A stretch of DNA of 64,000 nucleotides from Nostoc sphaeroides (GTDB taxonomy: Bacteria > Cyanobacteriota > Cyanobacteriia > Cyanobacteriales > Nostocaceae), in NCBI RefSeq assembly GCF_003443655.1, contig NZ_CP031941.1, positions 3,718,501-3,782,500 of the forward strand, read 5' to 3'. The notes under the pieces were generated by a model. That model had not been told where the DNA came from and searched no databases. It saw only the letters and a program-made list of their open reading frames with translations. The position numbers and the translations under genes are program-made. How positions within the stretch are numbered: position 1 is the first letter of the stretch; each line of letters begins with the position of its first letter. Of this stretch, positions 9,016 through 18,203 are shown one piece after another.

Positions 9016-9673
9016 ATTTTATATTTATTATCTCGCACGAAGAGGCCAAAGCTGCTTTATTTGTGATTATTCTCTATAAGTTACCAAGAATGCAAATGCG
9101 CCTATACCCTTGCTTCTTTGCATCCCAACCCAGATATCGATTCAGTCTGTTGCAGCGAAGTGTTAGCACAGTTAGACAATTGGCTTGTCAGAAAGCATGG
9201 AAATCATTGGCTGTAAATGTATAAAAGGAGCAATAAACTCAACAGCAGGCTTTATCATAGTTCCAGTCTTTTTCTTATTGGCATGAGGTGCTTAAAACTC
9301 ACTTCACACGCAGATGCTGAAATGTCATAAATCGCCCCTATCAAAAGAGATCGCACCTCAGTTGGTGTAAGGTATTCTATAGATATGTAATGTTTGTTGG
9401 GTAGACGAGCTGGGGGCGGTGGCCTCATTTATTCTTAGCGATAGTGTCCGGTGTACGCGTCAAAATATGGACAGTCTACTACGCTACGATGCTGATTATT
9501 TCGTTGATAGTCGCGTCACTCAGAAGTTATTGCGAACTATTATCAATTGCTAAATATGTCCATCTTGGCTCAATGCCAAATAGGGTGCGATTGCGCGATC
9601 GCAGTCGTTGTGATCCACAGCCTAAAACGATTTGACACTGAATTAATCAGAATTGTTTGGCTGGGGGGTAGCA
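9016..9673. other. Intergenic region with no supported gene
   Basis: About 660 bases without a convincing gene. Several short open frames exist on the plus strand, but none looks like a protein family and they lack ribosome sites. The stretch may hold degraded coding sequence, since a short open phrase near 9130-9210 has protein-like composition, but I cannot name it. Confidence 0.4.
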
Positions 9674-11032
9674 TCATTGTTGTGGTGGTAAACCTAGTTC
9701 TTTGCGGAAGTTTTTATCGTACTTGGCGTACTCCCAATTCTTGGCAACATTTTTGATTTGTTCTGCAATTAGGTTCTTGGCTCCACTCAGGTCGGCTCCG
9801 CTCAGGTTGGCTCCGCTCAGGTTGGCTCCGCTCAGGTTGGCTCCGCTCAGGTCGGCTCCGCTCAGGTTGGCTCCGCTCAGGTCGGCTCCGCTCAGGTCGG
9901 CTTTCCAAAGGTCGGCTTTAGTGAGGTCAGCTTCATAAAGCTCGGCTCTACACAGTTTGGCTTCATGGAGTCTGCCTTCAGCGAGGCTGGCTCCATTCAG
10001 GTTGGCATTAGTGAGGTTGGCTCGATGAAGCCAAGCTCCACTCAGATCGGCTTCATCGAGGCTGGCATTAGTGAGTTTGGCTCGCTGGAGTTTGACTCCA
10101 ATCAGGTTAGCTCTAGATAGCCAAACTCCATCGAGTTTGGCATTAGTGAGTTTGGCTTCAGTGAGATTGGCATCATGGAGGCTGGCTTCAGTGAGATTGG
10201 CTCCAATGAGGTTGGCATTAGTGAGGTTGGCATCCTGAAGGTCAGTTTCCTGGAGGTTGGCTCTTTTAAGGTCAGTTCCCTGGAGGTTGGCATACCTTAG
10301 CTTGGCATAACTTAGATTGGCATAACTTAGGTTAGCCTTCTCCAAATGAATTCGTTCTAAATTTGCTTTTTCGGCTGTTAATCCTTCCAAAGACACTTTT
10401 TGTTTATTTAAATCTTCAAGAGCTTGTATTCTTGCACCGCTAACCTCTTTACCATCTGCCAAGTGTATTATTTGCCATGCCTGATACTGTTCTTGTTTCC
10501 TCCGTTGTGGTGCTTCCCAAACCCATCTCAAAAAAGCAATAGATCCAGTTATTAAAACACCTTTCTCTATAGCTAGAAAAAAACCATTTCTGATTAATTC
10601 ACTTCGTTTCTTAGATGTGACTTTTTCAAATAACCAAGTATACCATTCTAGTATTGACCATTGATGTATTGGATAGTCTGGAAGAACTTCTTGATTTCGA
10701 CGATAAATTTGAAACAATTGTCGGTAGTCATTCACCAATATATTAAAAGTTTTTGCTTCTTGTTGTAATGTAAACTCACGAACGAGTGGATCATTTATAG
10801 CTTTGACTTTATTCAAACTTTCACGTAGCTTAGTTAAGCGCTCTGGTTCTTGATCATTTGAAATGACATTCTTATTAGACTTAGGTAAAGCAATTATACA
10901 AGCTGCTAAATATATCAGAAGTATTACAGTGATTGAAATAAACCAAAATTTAGGTTTTTTTAGTAGTGAACCTACTTTATTTTGGAATTGCTCCTGACTC
11001 TCTTTCAAAATTTTTAGTCTATTGTCACCCAT
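9674..11032 (-). CDS. Membrane-anchored pentapeptide-repeat protein
   Basis: 452 residues. The N-terminal region has two hydrophobic segments (about residues 29-50 and 147-168), and between them a charged helical region. Residues about 210-430 are pentapeptide repeats of the A(D/N)Lxx type, ending in uninterrupted L-S-G-A-N / L-S-G-A-D units. These form a right-handed beta-helix; in other bacteria they can mimic DNA or act as scaffolds, but no function can be assigned here. The last repeats come from near-identical 15-bp DNA units (9776-9902), a sign of recent copy-number change. The ATG start looks sound. Confidence 0.87.
   Translation of the reverse strand: MGDNRLKILKESQEQFQNKVGSLLKKPKFWFISITVILLIYLAACIIALPKSNKNVISNDQEPERLTKLRESLNKVKAINDPLVREFTLQQEAKTFNILVNDYRQLFQIYRRNQEVLPDYPIHQWSILEWYTWLFEKVTSKKRSELIRNGFFLAIEKGVLITGSIAFLRWVWEAPQRRKQEQYQAWQIIHLADGKEVSGARIQALEDLNKQKVSLEGLTAEKANLERIHLEKANLSYANLSYAKLRYANLQGTDLKRANLQETDLQDANLTNANLIGANLTEASLHDANLTEAKLTNAKLDGVWLSRANLIGVKLQRAKLTNASLDEADLSGAWLHRANLTNANLNGASLAEGRLHEAKLCRAELYEADLTKADLWKADLSGADLSGANLSGADLSGANLSGANLSGANLSGADLSGAKNLIAEQIKNVAKNWEYAKYDKNFRKELGLPPQQ
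9776..9902 (-). repeat. 15-bp tandem repeat encoding pentapeptides
   Basis: About eight copies of a 15-base unit (plus strand GGCTCCGCTCAGGTY) inside the 3' end of the pentapeptide-repeat gene. Units differ only at one or two bases, whereas earlier repeats in the gene have diverged widely, so this block is a slippage or unequal-crossover hot spot. Confidence 0.85.
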
Positions 11033-11624
11033 AGGTTGAGCTTATTAAACGGACAAGAAAGTAAATAAACCATTTCTACTATGTAAACACTACTTAGCCG
11101 TATTATTTCGGATTTTTAGGTGGACTGCTGGGAGGTAGGCATCACCGTGGTCGGGTAGAGTCGAGGGGAGTGTTGCTACTCCATCGCTCTCTTTTGTCTA
11201 TAAAACAACGTAAGTGACCAAAAAGCTGATTATTTCGTTCACCAATCCAGGCGATTAACCCAGACTTATGAATAAGACACATAGCAAACCTACTTACATA
11301 GATTATATTCAGGACTTACGCAAACAATAGCCGAAATCCTTATTTTCACGTAGGGGCAATTCATGAATTGCCCCTACTGCGTGTACTTTTGCGTAAGTCC
11401 TAATATTGTTAAATTGCCTGAGCGATCGCTGGAGGAGTTTTGTCGCTGGGTGTACCGCTTTATGGGCAATGCTCAGTTCATCTCTCCTCAACATCTAGCT
11501 GAACAACACTAGAAATTTGCTCGTGTATTAATAGATCGGTATTCTTCCAAAGCTACATAAATCAGGATTTTAATACAGAAGTTGGGTCTAACCCGGAGTT
11601 CCGGGTTAGTGGTAGTTCACACGC
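11033..11624. other. Intergenic region with a small inverted-repeat element and a possible coding remnant
   Basis: Holds the 91-bp inverted-repeat element at 11311-11401. On its right, an open phrase 11413-11511 (plus) reads L-P-E-R-S-L-E-E-F-C-R-W-V-Y-R-F and ends at a stop, resembling the C-terminus of a larger regulator or WYL-type protein. The N-terminal part is not present, so I treat it as a remnant. No intact gene is seen. Confidence 0.4.
11311..11401. mobile_element. Small non-autonomous inverted-repeat element (91 bp)
   Basis: Perfect 14-bp terminal inverted repeats AGGACTTACGCAAA at 11311-11324 and 11388-11401. The interior is a palindromic interspersed repeat (CGTAGGGGCAATTC and its complement). 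There is no clear target duplication longer than two bases. The ends look like a MITE mobilised by a transposase elsewhere in the genome; which family cannot be told from the ends alone. Confidence 0.6.
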
Positions 11625-11879
11625 TCAATCTTCATGCCGTAACTGCCATACTGCACCGAAAGCGGCCCCAGCCCCAGCTAACAATCCGGTACTCATTCCT
11701 TGGATAGTTTTTTGGATCGGATCTTGGGTTAGACACTCACTTGTAACCTTACTGTCTTCCAGGCAGAGACTACTTTCTGCCCAACCGGCAGTACCTCCTA
11801 AAACTACACCAGTTATACTACAGCAAACAACTAGCAGCAAAAGACGTTGGGTTTTTCTAACCATAGATAGATGTGTCAA
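11625..11879 (-). CDS. Hypothetical small exported/membrane protein
   Basis: 84 residues, not recognised. It has a basic N-terminus, a hydrophobic stretch L-L-L-L-V-V-C-C...G-G-T-A-G and a plausible signal-peptidase site after GWA, a middle with two cysteines (C-L-E-D and C-L-T-Q), and a second hydrophobic glycine/alanine segment near residues 62-80. An internal ATG at 11864 is an alternative start. No Shine-Dalgarno is seen. The region is otherwise repeat-rich; the clean signal-peptide pattern is the main support. Confidence 0.5.
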   Translation of the reverse strand: MTHLSMVRKTQRLLLLVVCCSITGVVLGGTAGWAESSLCLEDSKVTSECLTQDPIQKTIQGMSTGLLAGAGAAFGAVWQLRHED

Positions 11880-12293
11880 AAATTAGAGATAGTGATTGAC
11901 TCTCAATTACTTTACACATACTTGCTAGCAAATGTCAGCTGGTTTGAAGATAACTTGCTGATATCAAAACGTAGACAACTATTAAAAAATCTGATTAGGT
12001 ATGGCATTTGAATAAGAATTGAGGAGTCAGCAATCTTGACGCCTGTTCCTCCCTAACGCTGCGCTATCGCGGACTCGCTCATAGCGTTGCCATGCCGTAC
12101 CACTTCCAATACGGTTCGGTTAAGGCAAGAGACGCGATAAATCGCCGTCTTTACAATAATCAGTCCTTTGTCTTGACGGCGATTTATCGCGTCTTTACGA
12201 TTAGCGGCGTGTCATCAAAAAACCTTATCCGAACCGTAGTACCACTTCAATTAAAGATACAAATTGGACTTATCGATTGCATAGCTCATATTT
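11880..12293. other. Intergenic region holding a MITE-like palindrome
   Basis: No gene is seen. A repeat-derived segment at 12055-12095 (GCGCTATCGCGGACTCGCTC type) is followed by the inverted-repeat element at 12110-12238. The remaining bases lead into the deacetylase stop. Confidence 0.5.
12097..12250. mobile_element. 129-bp MITE with 10-12 bp direct repeats
   Basis: Inverted ends TACGGTTCGGTTAAGG (12110-12125) and CCTTATCCGAACCGTA (12223-12238) differ at one base. The direct repeat GTACCACTTC flanks both sides (12097-12106, 12239-12248), consistent with a long target duplication. The interior is made of GACGCGATAAATCGC palindromes. The right end, with TTAGCGGCGTGTCATCAAAA upstream of it, recurs at about 20596-20633, where the left end is missing. 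Confidence 0.65.
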
Positions 12294-13277
12294 TTATCTC
12301 TTTTGAGGCACTAATACAGGCAGTTGACGGGCACCGGCTACGGATTTGGCGTGTTGTCCAACAGTCAAAACATTAAACTGACTGGATATAAGTTCCAAAC
12401 TTTTGTTCACTATTGCCAGCTTTTTGTAGGTGGGGAGACTCATTCCAGGGAAGAATGATAGCTCTGGCACATCTTCTTGACTTACAAAGTCTGTAGGATG
12501 GAATAGCAAAGAAGGCTGGACATGTGTAAGTTTACACAGCCACAGGGCAATTCGCAGGTAGAGTAACGCCACTTCCGAAGAAAATGTACTCAGATACATT
12601 ATGTAACTAAAGTGAATTGGCACTTTGAAAATTGGCATGGTGGTAACAGGAATTTCAGTGAGTCTATCCTTACCCATCTGCCACTGGTAAGGTTTCAGGG
12701 GCTGCAAACCCTCTTTAAAACCACCAAACAGGGCTTCGCGTTTCTTGCGTTCTTCCTTGCTCAGTTTACAAGTCATCAAATAATATGCTCGGGCGATGGG
12801 CCCCAAAAATGTGGGAAAAGTCGAAGCATCATATTCATATCCCCGTCGTGCTAAGACTTTCAATACCGCAGGAGAAAAACTGTATCCAGGCCCCCGGAAG
12901 CCGATAGGATGTTGATGAGTGACGCGCTTGATATGTTGTTCGGCCAAGGCCACCTCTTGTTCAATCTCATCCTCTGAATACAGATGTAGCCAAGGATCAT
13001 GGTAGAATGAATGATTGCCAATTTCGTGACCAGCGATCGCGATCGCTTGTAATGCCTTGGTGTTCTTTTCCAGCGCTGCATCCTGACCGACAATGAAGAC
13101 TGTGATTGTCAAATCCCATTGCTGAAAAATATCTAAGAAACGAGGCACTGCAATATCTAAGTAAGAGGGGAAAGTCTCCCAACCCGGAGCGCCCTGATTT
13201 TTTAGAAAAGACCAAACATTATCCAAGTCTAAGGAAAGACTCGCTATTGGTTTGTTTCCTTGTCTCTTGATTTTCAT
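12294..13277 (-). CDS. Polysaccharide deacetylase family protein (NodB-like)
   Basis: 327 residues with a NodB-type fold. The first motif is S-L-D-L-D-N-V-W near residue 16, a variant of the usual TFDD, and metal-binding motif 2 is H-E-I-G-N-H-S-F-Y-H near residue 86. A conserved R-G-P-G-Y motif 3 follows. No signal peptide is seen, so a cytoplasmic carbohydrate or lipid-linked substrate is likely. The altered motif 1 places it with the longer deacetylase-like proteins found near sugar-modification genes; the substrate is unknown. A second, canonical member is at 44650-45330. Confidence 0.82.
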   Translation of the reverse strand: MKIKRQGNKPIASLSLDLDNVWSFLKNQGAPGWETFPSYLDIAVPRFLDIFQQWDLTITVFIVGQDAALEKNTKALQAIAIAGHEIGNHSFYHDPWLHLYSEDEIEQEVALAEQHIKRVTHQHPIGFRGPGYSFSPAVLKVLARRGYEYDASTFPTFLGPIARAYYLMTCKLSKEERKKREALFGGFKEGLQPLKPYQWQMGKDRLTEIPVTTMPIFKVPIHFSYIMYLSTFSSEVALLYLRIALWLCKLTHVQPSLLFHPTDFVSQEDVPELSFFPGMSLPTYKKLAIVNKSLELISSQFNVLTVGQHAKSVAGARQLPVLVPQKR

Positions 13278-13744
13278 TATTTTTAAGCGTAAATATAATG
13301 TTAGATTTGGGCTTTATCAATCAAGTTTTGTACTTCGACTCAGCGCTCCTTTAATCTCGACTTGATCAGCCTTTCGGACAATTTTTTACCCTAACGCTCT
13401 TCTATTACTCTCGTTCAATAAAAATTCATAACCCTTGATTGTTAAGGCTTTGATAAATTTACGAGTAGGTTGGGTTGAGGAACGAAACCCAACACGAAAA
13501 ATCCTTGGTTTTGTTGGGTTTTACTAAAGTTCAACCCAACCTACATTTTTTTTCTTTCATCAGAGTCATAAAAGAGCGCTAATATATAATTGCTGGTCAT
13601 CAATATATCATAACCAAGACACATTTAAACGTATCAGTAAGTTTTAACGATGCCCTATATATAAAAGTAATTGATGATTTGGATGCTCATTTTATATCAT
13701 CACTTCCAATAAAAAGCGATTATACAAAAAATTTTCTACACATC
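13278..13744. other. Intergenic region with a long palindromic repeat
   Basis: No gene is seen. The region carries the GTAGGTTGGGTTGAGG palindromic repeat at 13465-13544, AT-rich sequence near the aspartoacylase 3' end, and TGATAA-rich stretches. Nothing else is recognisable. Confidence 0.5.
13465..13544. repeat. Palindromic repeat GTAGGTTGGGTTGAGG, copy 1
   Basis: Arms begin GTAGGTTGGGTTGAGG and end CAACCCAACCTAC, with GAACGAAACCCAAC between. A second copy lies at 55862-55936 with a different loop. Such repeats are interspersed in Nostoc-type genomes and can fold as long hairpins. Confidence 0.75.
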
Positions 13745-14629
13745 CTAGATATTGATTTGCTGCCTCTGGGTAAAACACATTGCAATTCCCTTTTCGTAAT
13801 AAGCTGCCTCATTTATAAAAATCGGCCAAACGGTAGATGTCCCCTCATAAAGAATTGTTTTATCATCAAAGGTTAGAAAAATTGGATCTCCTGGATTTAA
13901 GGCTTGATAATCCTTATCCTGAAGCTCTGGATGAATCATCCCAAAGATTGTGCCATCCTCTCGTATTGGATAGTCCACAACTGATAAATGGTCATACAGA
14001 ATCAACGTATCATTAGTTGATGGAATTTCAGCCTGGTTAAACTGTTCTACATAGTCGAGAATCGTATAAACAAGTTCCTCTGTCTGTTGGAACAGCGTCG
14101 CTTTTAAGAGTCCTTGGGCAATAGGGCCAACCTCGATCGCAAAGCCTAATTTGCACAGAGAATTGACAAATGGGATTTCTTCAATTGATTTAAAAGAGCA
14201 GCGATAAACCCTAACTAAAGGATTAATCTGGCTCAGATAAGCAGCCAATTTCAAGTTTAAGGGATGACTGTTTACCAAAATAATTGTCAGACCCATATTA
14301 GCTGTAGTGCTGTGCAAGTCTAGGATAAAATCTGCTTGTTTATCCCTGTTTGATGCTAGGGTGTGCTGGATTGATTTAGCTTGCAATTCTTCATAACTGC
14401 TCAAAGTCGGATCTTCTAAATCTTGCTTGAGAAAACAGCGATTTAAATCCTTCTCTAGATATCGCCTCCCCGCCGCAAAAGCGTTAGGATTTGCCAATAA
14501 AGTCACTGTGTCAAAACTTTGTCTAGTAATTAAATCGGGAAACTGGGCAAATTTTTGGATCAGGTAGGCTCCCGTAAATTCATTGCCATGAGTTCCACCG
14601 ACAATTGCAACTCGATTAATCTGGTTCAC
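13745..14629 (-). CDS. Aspartoacylase (AspA/succinylglutamate desuccinylase family)
   Basis: A zinc carboxypeptidase-type enzyme that deacylates N-acyl-aspartate or related amino acids. Length 294 is typical. The zinc motif G-G-T-H-G-N-E at residues 11-17 gives H14 and E17, and the second zinc histidine lies in D-L-H-S-T-T-A-N near residue 105. A catalytic glutamate is expected in I-E-V-G-P-I-A-Q-G. No signal peptide is seen, so it is cytosolic. The substrate could be N-acetylaspartate or another N-acyl amino acid. Confidence 0.88.
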   Translation of the reverse strand: MNQINRVAIVGGTHGNEFTGAYLIQKFAQFPDLITRQSFDTVTLLANPNAFAAGRRYLEKDLNRCFLKQDLEDPTLSSYEELQAKSIQHTLASNRDKQADFILDLHSTTANMGLTIILVNSHPLNLKLAAYLSQINPLVRVYRCSFKSIEEIPFVNSLCKLGFAIEVGPIAQGLLKATLFQQTEELVYTILDYVEQFNQAEIPSTNDTLILYDHLSVVDYPIREDGTIFGMIHPELQDKDYQALNPGDPIFLTFDDKTILYEGTSTVWPIFINEAAYYEKGIAMCFTQRQQINI

Positions 14630-14680
14630 AATTCATCAACTCCAGAATGCAGTTATCGAGATATCAATTTTCAATGTATC

Positions 14681-15736
14681 TTATGAAGCATTAACCGTGC
14701 CGAGGCGATCGCGCCCAGATGGTTGATAAAGATAAGCCATATCAGGCCCATCGGGAATAATCCCACCCGGATTGAGTGGAAATAGATTCCCGTAGTAGTC
14801 CCGCTTCACACTATCTACATCGCAGGTGTCAGCTACACCTGGAAGCTGATATAAATCACGTAAGTAAGCTCCCAGGTTCTGATAGTCTCGAATACGCTGC
14901 CTATTGCACTTAAACAGCCCATAGTAGGCACTATCAAACCGAAATAACGTCGTGAATAAACGGACATCTGCTAGCGTCAGATTGTCCCCACACAGATATC
15001 GACTAGTCTGCAATGCAATGTCAATCTCATCGAGAGTTGCAAACAGTTCATTACAGGCTTGATTGTATGCTTCTTGGCTTTGGGCAAAGCCGCAGCGATA
15101 CACACCGTTATTTACCGCGTGATAAATCTTCTCATTCCACCAGTCAATTTTTTCTTTGAGTGCTTCTGGGTAAAGATCGAGCGTCGGATTGTTGGCGAAC
15201 TCGTTAAACTCAGAGTTCAGCATCACAATAATCTCTGAACTCTCATTGTTGACGATGGTTTTTGTTTGGTTATCCCATAAAATTGGAACTGTAGAGCGTC
15301 CACTGTAACCAGGTTCTGCCAACTGATAAAATTCAGCCAGTGTGCGACAACCTTCAACTTCTGAGTTGAATATCCAACCGCCTTCAATGGGAGAAGGAGA
15401 GACGATACATACTGATATTACCGCTTCGAGTTTTTTGAGCGATCGCACAACTAGGGTTCGGTGCGCCCAAGGACAGCCCAGCCCAACATAGAGTTTGTAG
15501 CGCCCTGCTGCTGCTGGGTGTGGATTTCCTTCTTCTGTGCCAATGAACTTCCGAAACTGGCTATTAGGACGAATATAAGCTCCCGACTGATTGCTAGGAG
15601 CAAGCTTTGACATCATCATCTGCCACATAGTCGTCCAGACAAACTTTCCCAGCCAAATGATCAGCTTAGGAGGGAGTGTCCTGCCCTTTTTCTGGGGAAG
15701 ATTTTTCTGGTCATCCATTGGAGTTGAGTTGCTCAT
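14681..15736 (-). CDS. Glutathione S-transferase-type protein (glutathionyl-hydroquinone reductase-like)
   Basis: Predicted cytosolic thiol enzyme of the YqjG/ECM4 (xi GST) class, which reduces glutathionyl-hydroquinones. The thioredoxin-like domain carries V-G-L-G-C-P-W-A-H-R, with the active cysteine near residue 88 from the ATG used here. The all-helical C-terminal domain with Y-L-C-G-D-N-L-T-L-A-D-V-R-L-F-T-T-L-F-R-F-D follows. A GTG at 15811 would add 25 residues of low-complexity sequence; the ATG at 15736 is my choice because the domain alignment starts after it. The gene lies just upstream of and on the same strand as the aspartoacylase, but no operon is proven. Confidence 0.83.
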   Translation of the reverse strand: MSNSTPMDDQKNLPQKKGRTLPPKLIIWLGKFVWTTMWQMMMSKLAPSNQSGAYIRPNSQFRKFIGTEEGNPHPAAAGRYKLYVGLGCPWAHRTLVVRSLKKLEAVISVCIVSPSPIEGGWIFNSEVEGCRTLAEFYQLAEPGYSGRSTVPILWDNQTKTIVNNESSEIIVMLNSEFNEFANNPTLDLYPEALKEKIDWWNEKIYHAVNNGVYRCGFAQSQEAYNQACNELFATLDEIDIALQTSRYLCGDNLTLADVRLFTTLFRFDSAYYGLFKCNRQRIRDYQNLGAYLRDLYQLPGVADTCDVDSVKRDYYGNLFPLNPGGIIPDGPDMAYLYQPSGRDRLGTVNAS

Positions 15737-16493
15737 GGCGACAATCTTGCTTCGGCAACGATTGACGTTACCACTGTATCTACTAAGTAGGTTTCGATTT
15801 TTATCACCCACTCTGATTTTTACTATTTCACTTTACTACGCTTTGCCTGTGCTTTGTATCATACTCATGGCGGAAAATCTCTTAGCTTTGAGCTAATCGT
15901 CTCAAATTGGCACAGGCAAAGCGTAGCGTTTTGCAGGAAAGGTATCGCACCCCATAGCGTGCGATCGCGATCCTCTTAAATTATATTAACTATGTATTAA
16001 GTGTTGTATTATACTTGTATCTTACATTTAAGCTAATTATTTTTCTTTTAATAAAAAATAACCTAAAAATATTTTGATTTTCATGATTAAAAAAACCAAT
16101 CTCTTGTAGGGTAGGCATCTTGCCCGCTCTAGTTGTGCAAATTAAATGTGCAACACCTGAGTGTTTAACTTAGTCACAAATCGAAAGTCAAAAACACAAA
16201 TTTTTAGCCATTAATGCCCAATACCAAGCCCTAAAAGGTATATGCGTCATATTTAAAAGCATAGTTCATCTTTTCCGAAAAAACACGGTACAAAGCTTAA
16301 TTAGATACTCGACAGTAGGGAAAATTGACAGCGTAATTACTAATGAAGAATCGGTATTTACCTGATCTTGTTATAAAAAACATCACATCTTAACATTAGA
16401 TAAGCCTAAAAAAGTATAGATATAATTTTAGTAATAAGTTACTGAAACAAAGAACAAAAAGATAAAGCTTACGTAGGAATAATTGTAAATAAA
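15737..16493. other. Long intergenic region, promoter side of the copper-radical oxidase
   Basis: About 750 bases without a gene. The left part holds a 17-bp perfect inverted repeat (15836-15852 and 15910-15926); the middle is strongly AT-rich with TATTA/TTAAT runs. The oxidase GTG is preceded by AT-rich sequence and no clear Shine-Dalgarno. Divergent promoters for both flanking genes are likely, but no boxes are assigned. Confidence 0.5.
15836..15926. repeat. 17-bp perfect inverted repeat (91-bp stem-loop)
   Basis: CTACGCTTTGCCTGTGC at 15836-15852 and its exact complement at 15910-15926, separated by 57 bases. The arm resembles an interspersed Nostoc repeat. It could be a MITE remnant or a hairpin. 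Confidence 0.75.
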
Positions 16494-17981
16494 GTGACTC
16501 AAACTCATAACAACCCTAACCTTCTAGAAGAAACGGATTTAGGGACTTTCATCGCTCAGGCTACTACCGCAGACCAATGGCAAGTATTGTCCTACAGTGC
16601 GCCAATCCTACCGATACATGCCGCTCTACTTCGTACTGGTAAAGTATTGTTTTTCTGCGGTTCAGGTAATGATCCCAGTCAGTTAAATACTCCCTATGAC
16701 AGTGTGGTTTGGGATGTAAGTAAAGGAACCTTTACCCGTCAAAAGCCTCCATTGGATAGTAATAATCAACCTATTGATCTTTTTTGCGCTGGGCACTCTT
16801 TCCGCCCTGATGGGATGTTATTGGTTGCGGGTGGAACTTTGCGCTATGACCCATTTTATGGTTCACCCTCTGCTCTAATGTTTGATCCTATTGGAGAGAA
16901 ATGGGTCAAGATACCACCAATGAATAATGGCCGGTGGTATCCGACTCTGTTAACACTAGGCAGCGGTCGGATCTTTGCAATCTCTGGCCCGGATAAAGAT
17001 GGCAAGCTCAACAAACAACCAGAAATTTATTCTGCTTTCTTTCCAAATGGTTGGAACGCTTTTCCACTAACTCGTTCCTACCCGCCATACTTACATCTGT
17101 TTCTACTCGATAGTGGAAAAATTTTTTATTCAGGTGCTCAAATGGGCAGCAACTTTGGAGTAGCGCCAACTATACTAACCTTGCCAGGTACATTTACTGA
17201 AACAATTCAAGAAAAAGCTGTGACAGGGCTGCAAGACCGAGGTTTTGGAAATCAAGCTACCAGCGTGCTTTTACCACCTGCACAAGACCAAAAAGTGATG
17301 ATTATTGGTGGAGGTAGTGGTGGTATGGCAACAAACAGGGTAAATATTGTAGATTTAAAAGATACTAACCCAACTTATGTAGCAGCACAGCCTCTAAACT
17401 ATGCTCGGATGCATCACAGCGCAGTTTTGTTACCCGATCGCACAGTGTTTGTTTGCAATGGTAGCAAAATGAATGAGGACACAACACAATCAATGTTGCC
17501 AGCAGAAATCTACGATCCAGCTACAAATACCTGGACGGTAGTAGCTAAACAAAATGTCCCCCGCGTTTATCACTCAGTGGCCTTGCTCCTACCAGATGGT
17601 AGCGTAGTCACAGCCGGGGGTAACCCTAGAAGGACTGTCAATGAACTGCGATTAGAAATCTACAGTCCTGCATATATGTCGCGATCGCGCCCAATAATTC
17701 AGAGCGCTCCTGTAGAATTGGACTACGAACGGCAATTTACAATTCAGACACCCCAAGCTGCGAATATTAAATGGGTTAGTCTGATTAGACCAATGGCAAC
17801 CACTCATTCCTGCGATACAGAACAAAGGTTACTGGATGTGCCGATTAATTTTAGGAACGCTACTTCTCTCAATGTCACCCTAACAAGCAATCGAAACATA
17901 GCAGTACGAGGCTGGTACATGCTTTTTATTACTGACAACAATGGAACACCCTCAGTAGCAACCTGGATGCGAATATTATAG
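16494..17981 (+). CDS. Copper-radical oxidase (galactose/glyoxal oxidase family)
   Basis: 495 residues, kelch-like propeller plus a C-terminal early-set (DUF1929) domain from about residue 395. The radical-oxidase centre is complete: Cys98 (L-F-C-A-G-H) and Tyr149 (G-R-W-Y-P-T) as the Cys-Tyr cofactor partners, Tyr359-His360 (R-V-Y-H-S-V) as axial Tyr and copper His, and His438 (T-T-H-S-C-D) as the second copper His. Such enzymes oxidise alcohols or aldehydes to H2O2. No signal peptide is visible with the GTG start, so export is uncertain. The Tat-exported gene downstream is on the same strand. Confidence 0.88.
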   Translation: MTQTHNNPNLLEETDLGTFIAQATTADQWQVLSYSAPILPIHAALLRTGKVLFFCGSGNDPSQLNTPYDSVVWDVSKGTFTRQKPPLDSNNQPIDLFCAGHSFRPDGMLLVAGGTLRYDPFYGSPSALMFDPIGEKWVKIPPMNNGRWYPTLLTLGSGRIFAISGPDKDGKLNKQPEIYSAFFPNGWNAFPLTRSYPPYLHLFLLDSGKIFYSGAQMGSNFGVAPTILTLPGTFTETIQEKAVTGLQDRGFGNQATSVLLPPAQDQKVMIIGGGSGGMATNRVNIVDLKDTNPTYVAAQPLNYARMHHSAVLLPDRTVFVCNGSKMNEDTTQSMLPAEIYDPATNTWTVVAKQNVPRVYHSVALLLPDGSVVTAGGNPRRTVNELRLEIYSPAYMSRSRPIIQSAPVELDYERQFTIQTPQAANIKWVSLIRPMATTHSCDTEQRLLDVPINFRNATSLNVTLTSNRNIAVRGWYMLFITDNNGTPSVATWMRIL

Positions 17982-18203
17982 CCTCACCGGTTTATGTTCA
18001 CACTGCTACTTATTGCAGTGCCTTTATTCAAAAAGAGGATGATTTGACAGCCCTAAACTCTCGTAAAGAGCGGGAAGCTAACGCAACAGTGGGGGTCTTA
18101 AACCATGCATCCTGATTGGTCACGGCAGTTCTTACTGATCGCCAAAGATGATCAATAAGAACTACCTTCCTCGATAAAAGTCATTAATTCAAGGAGTAGA
18201 AAT

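Noticed and set aside
9702..9938. Open frames inside the pentapeptide-repeat 15-bp tract
   Set aside because: A 15-bp repeat without a stop is open in several frames on both strands. These are shadows of the real gene.
11309..11494. 61-residue frame with V-G-A-I-H-E-L-P-L
   Set aside because: This phrase is a translation of a palindromic interspersed repeat, common in misannotated cyanobacterial ORFs.
12092..12376. 94-residue frame across the MITE-like element
   Set aside because: Built from the element's inverted repeats and the end of the deacetylase on the other strand.
13679..13876. 65-residue plus-strand frame at the aspartoacylase 3' end
   Set aside because: It overlaps the real gene in antisense and has no Shine-Dalgarno.
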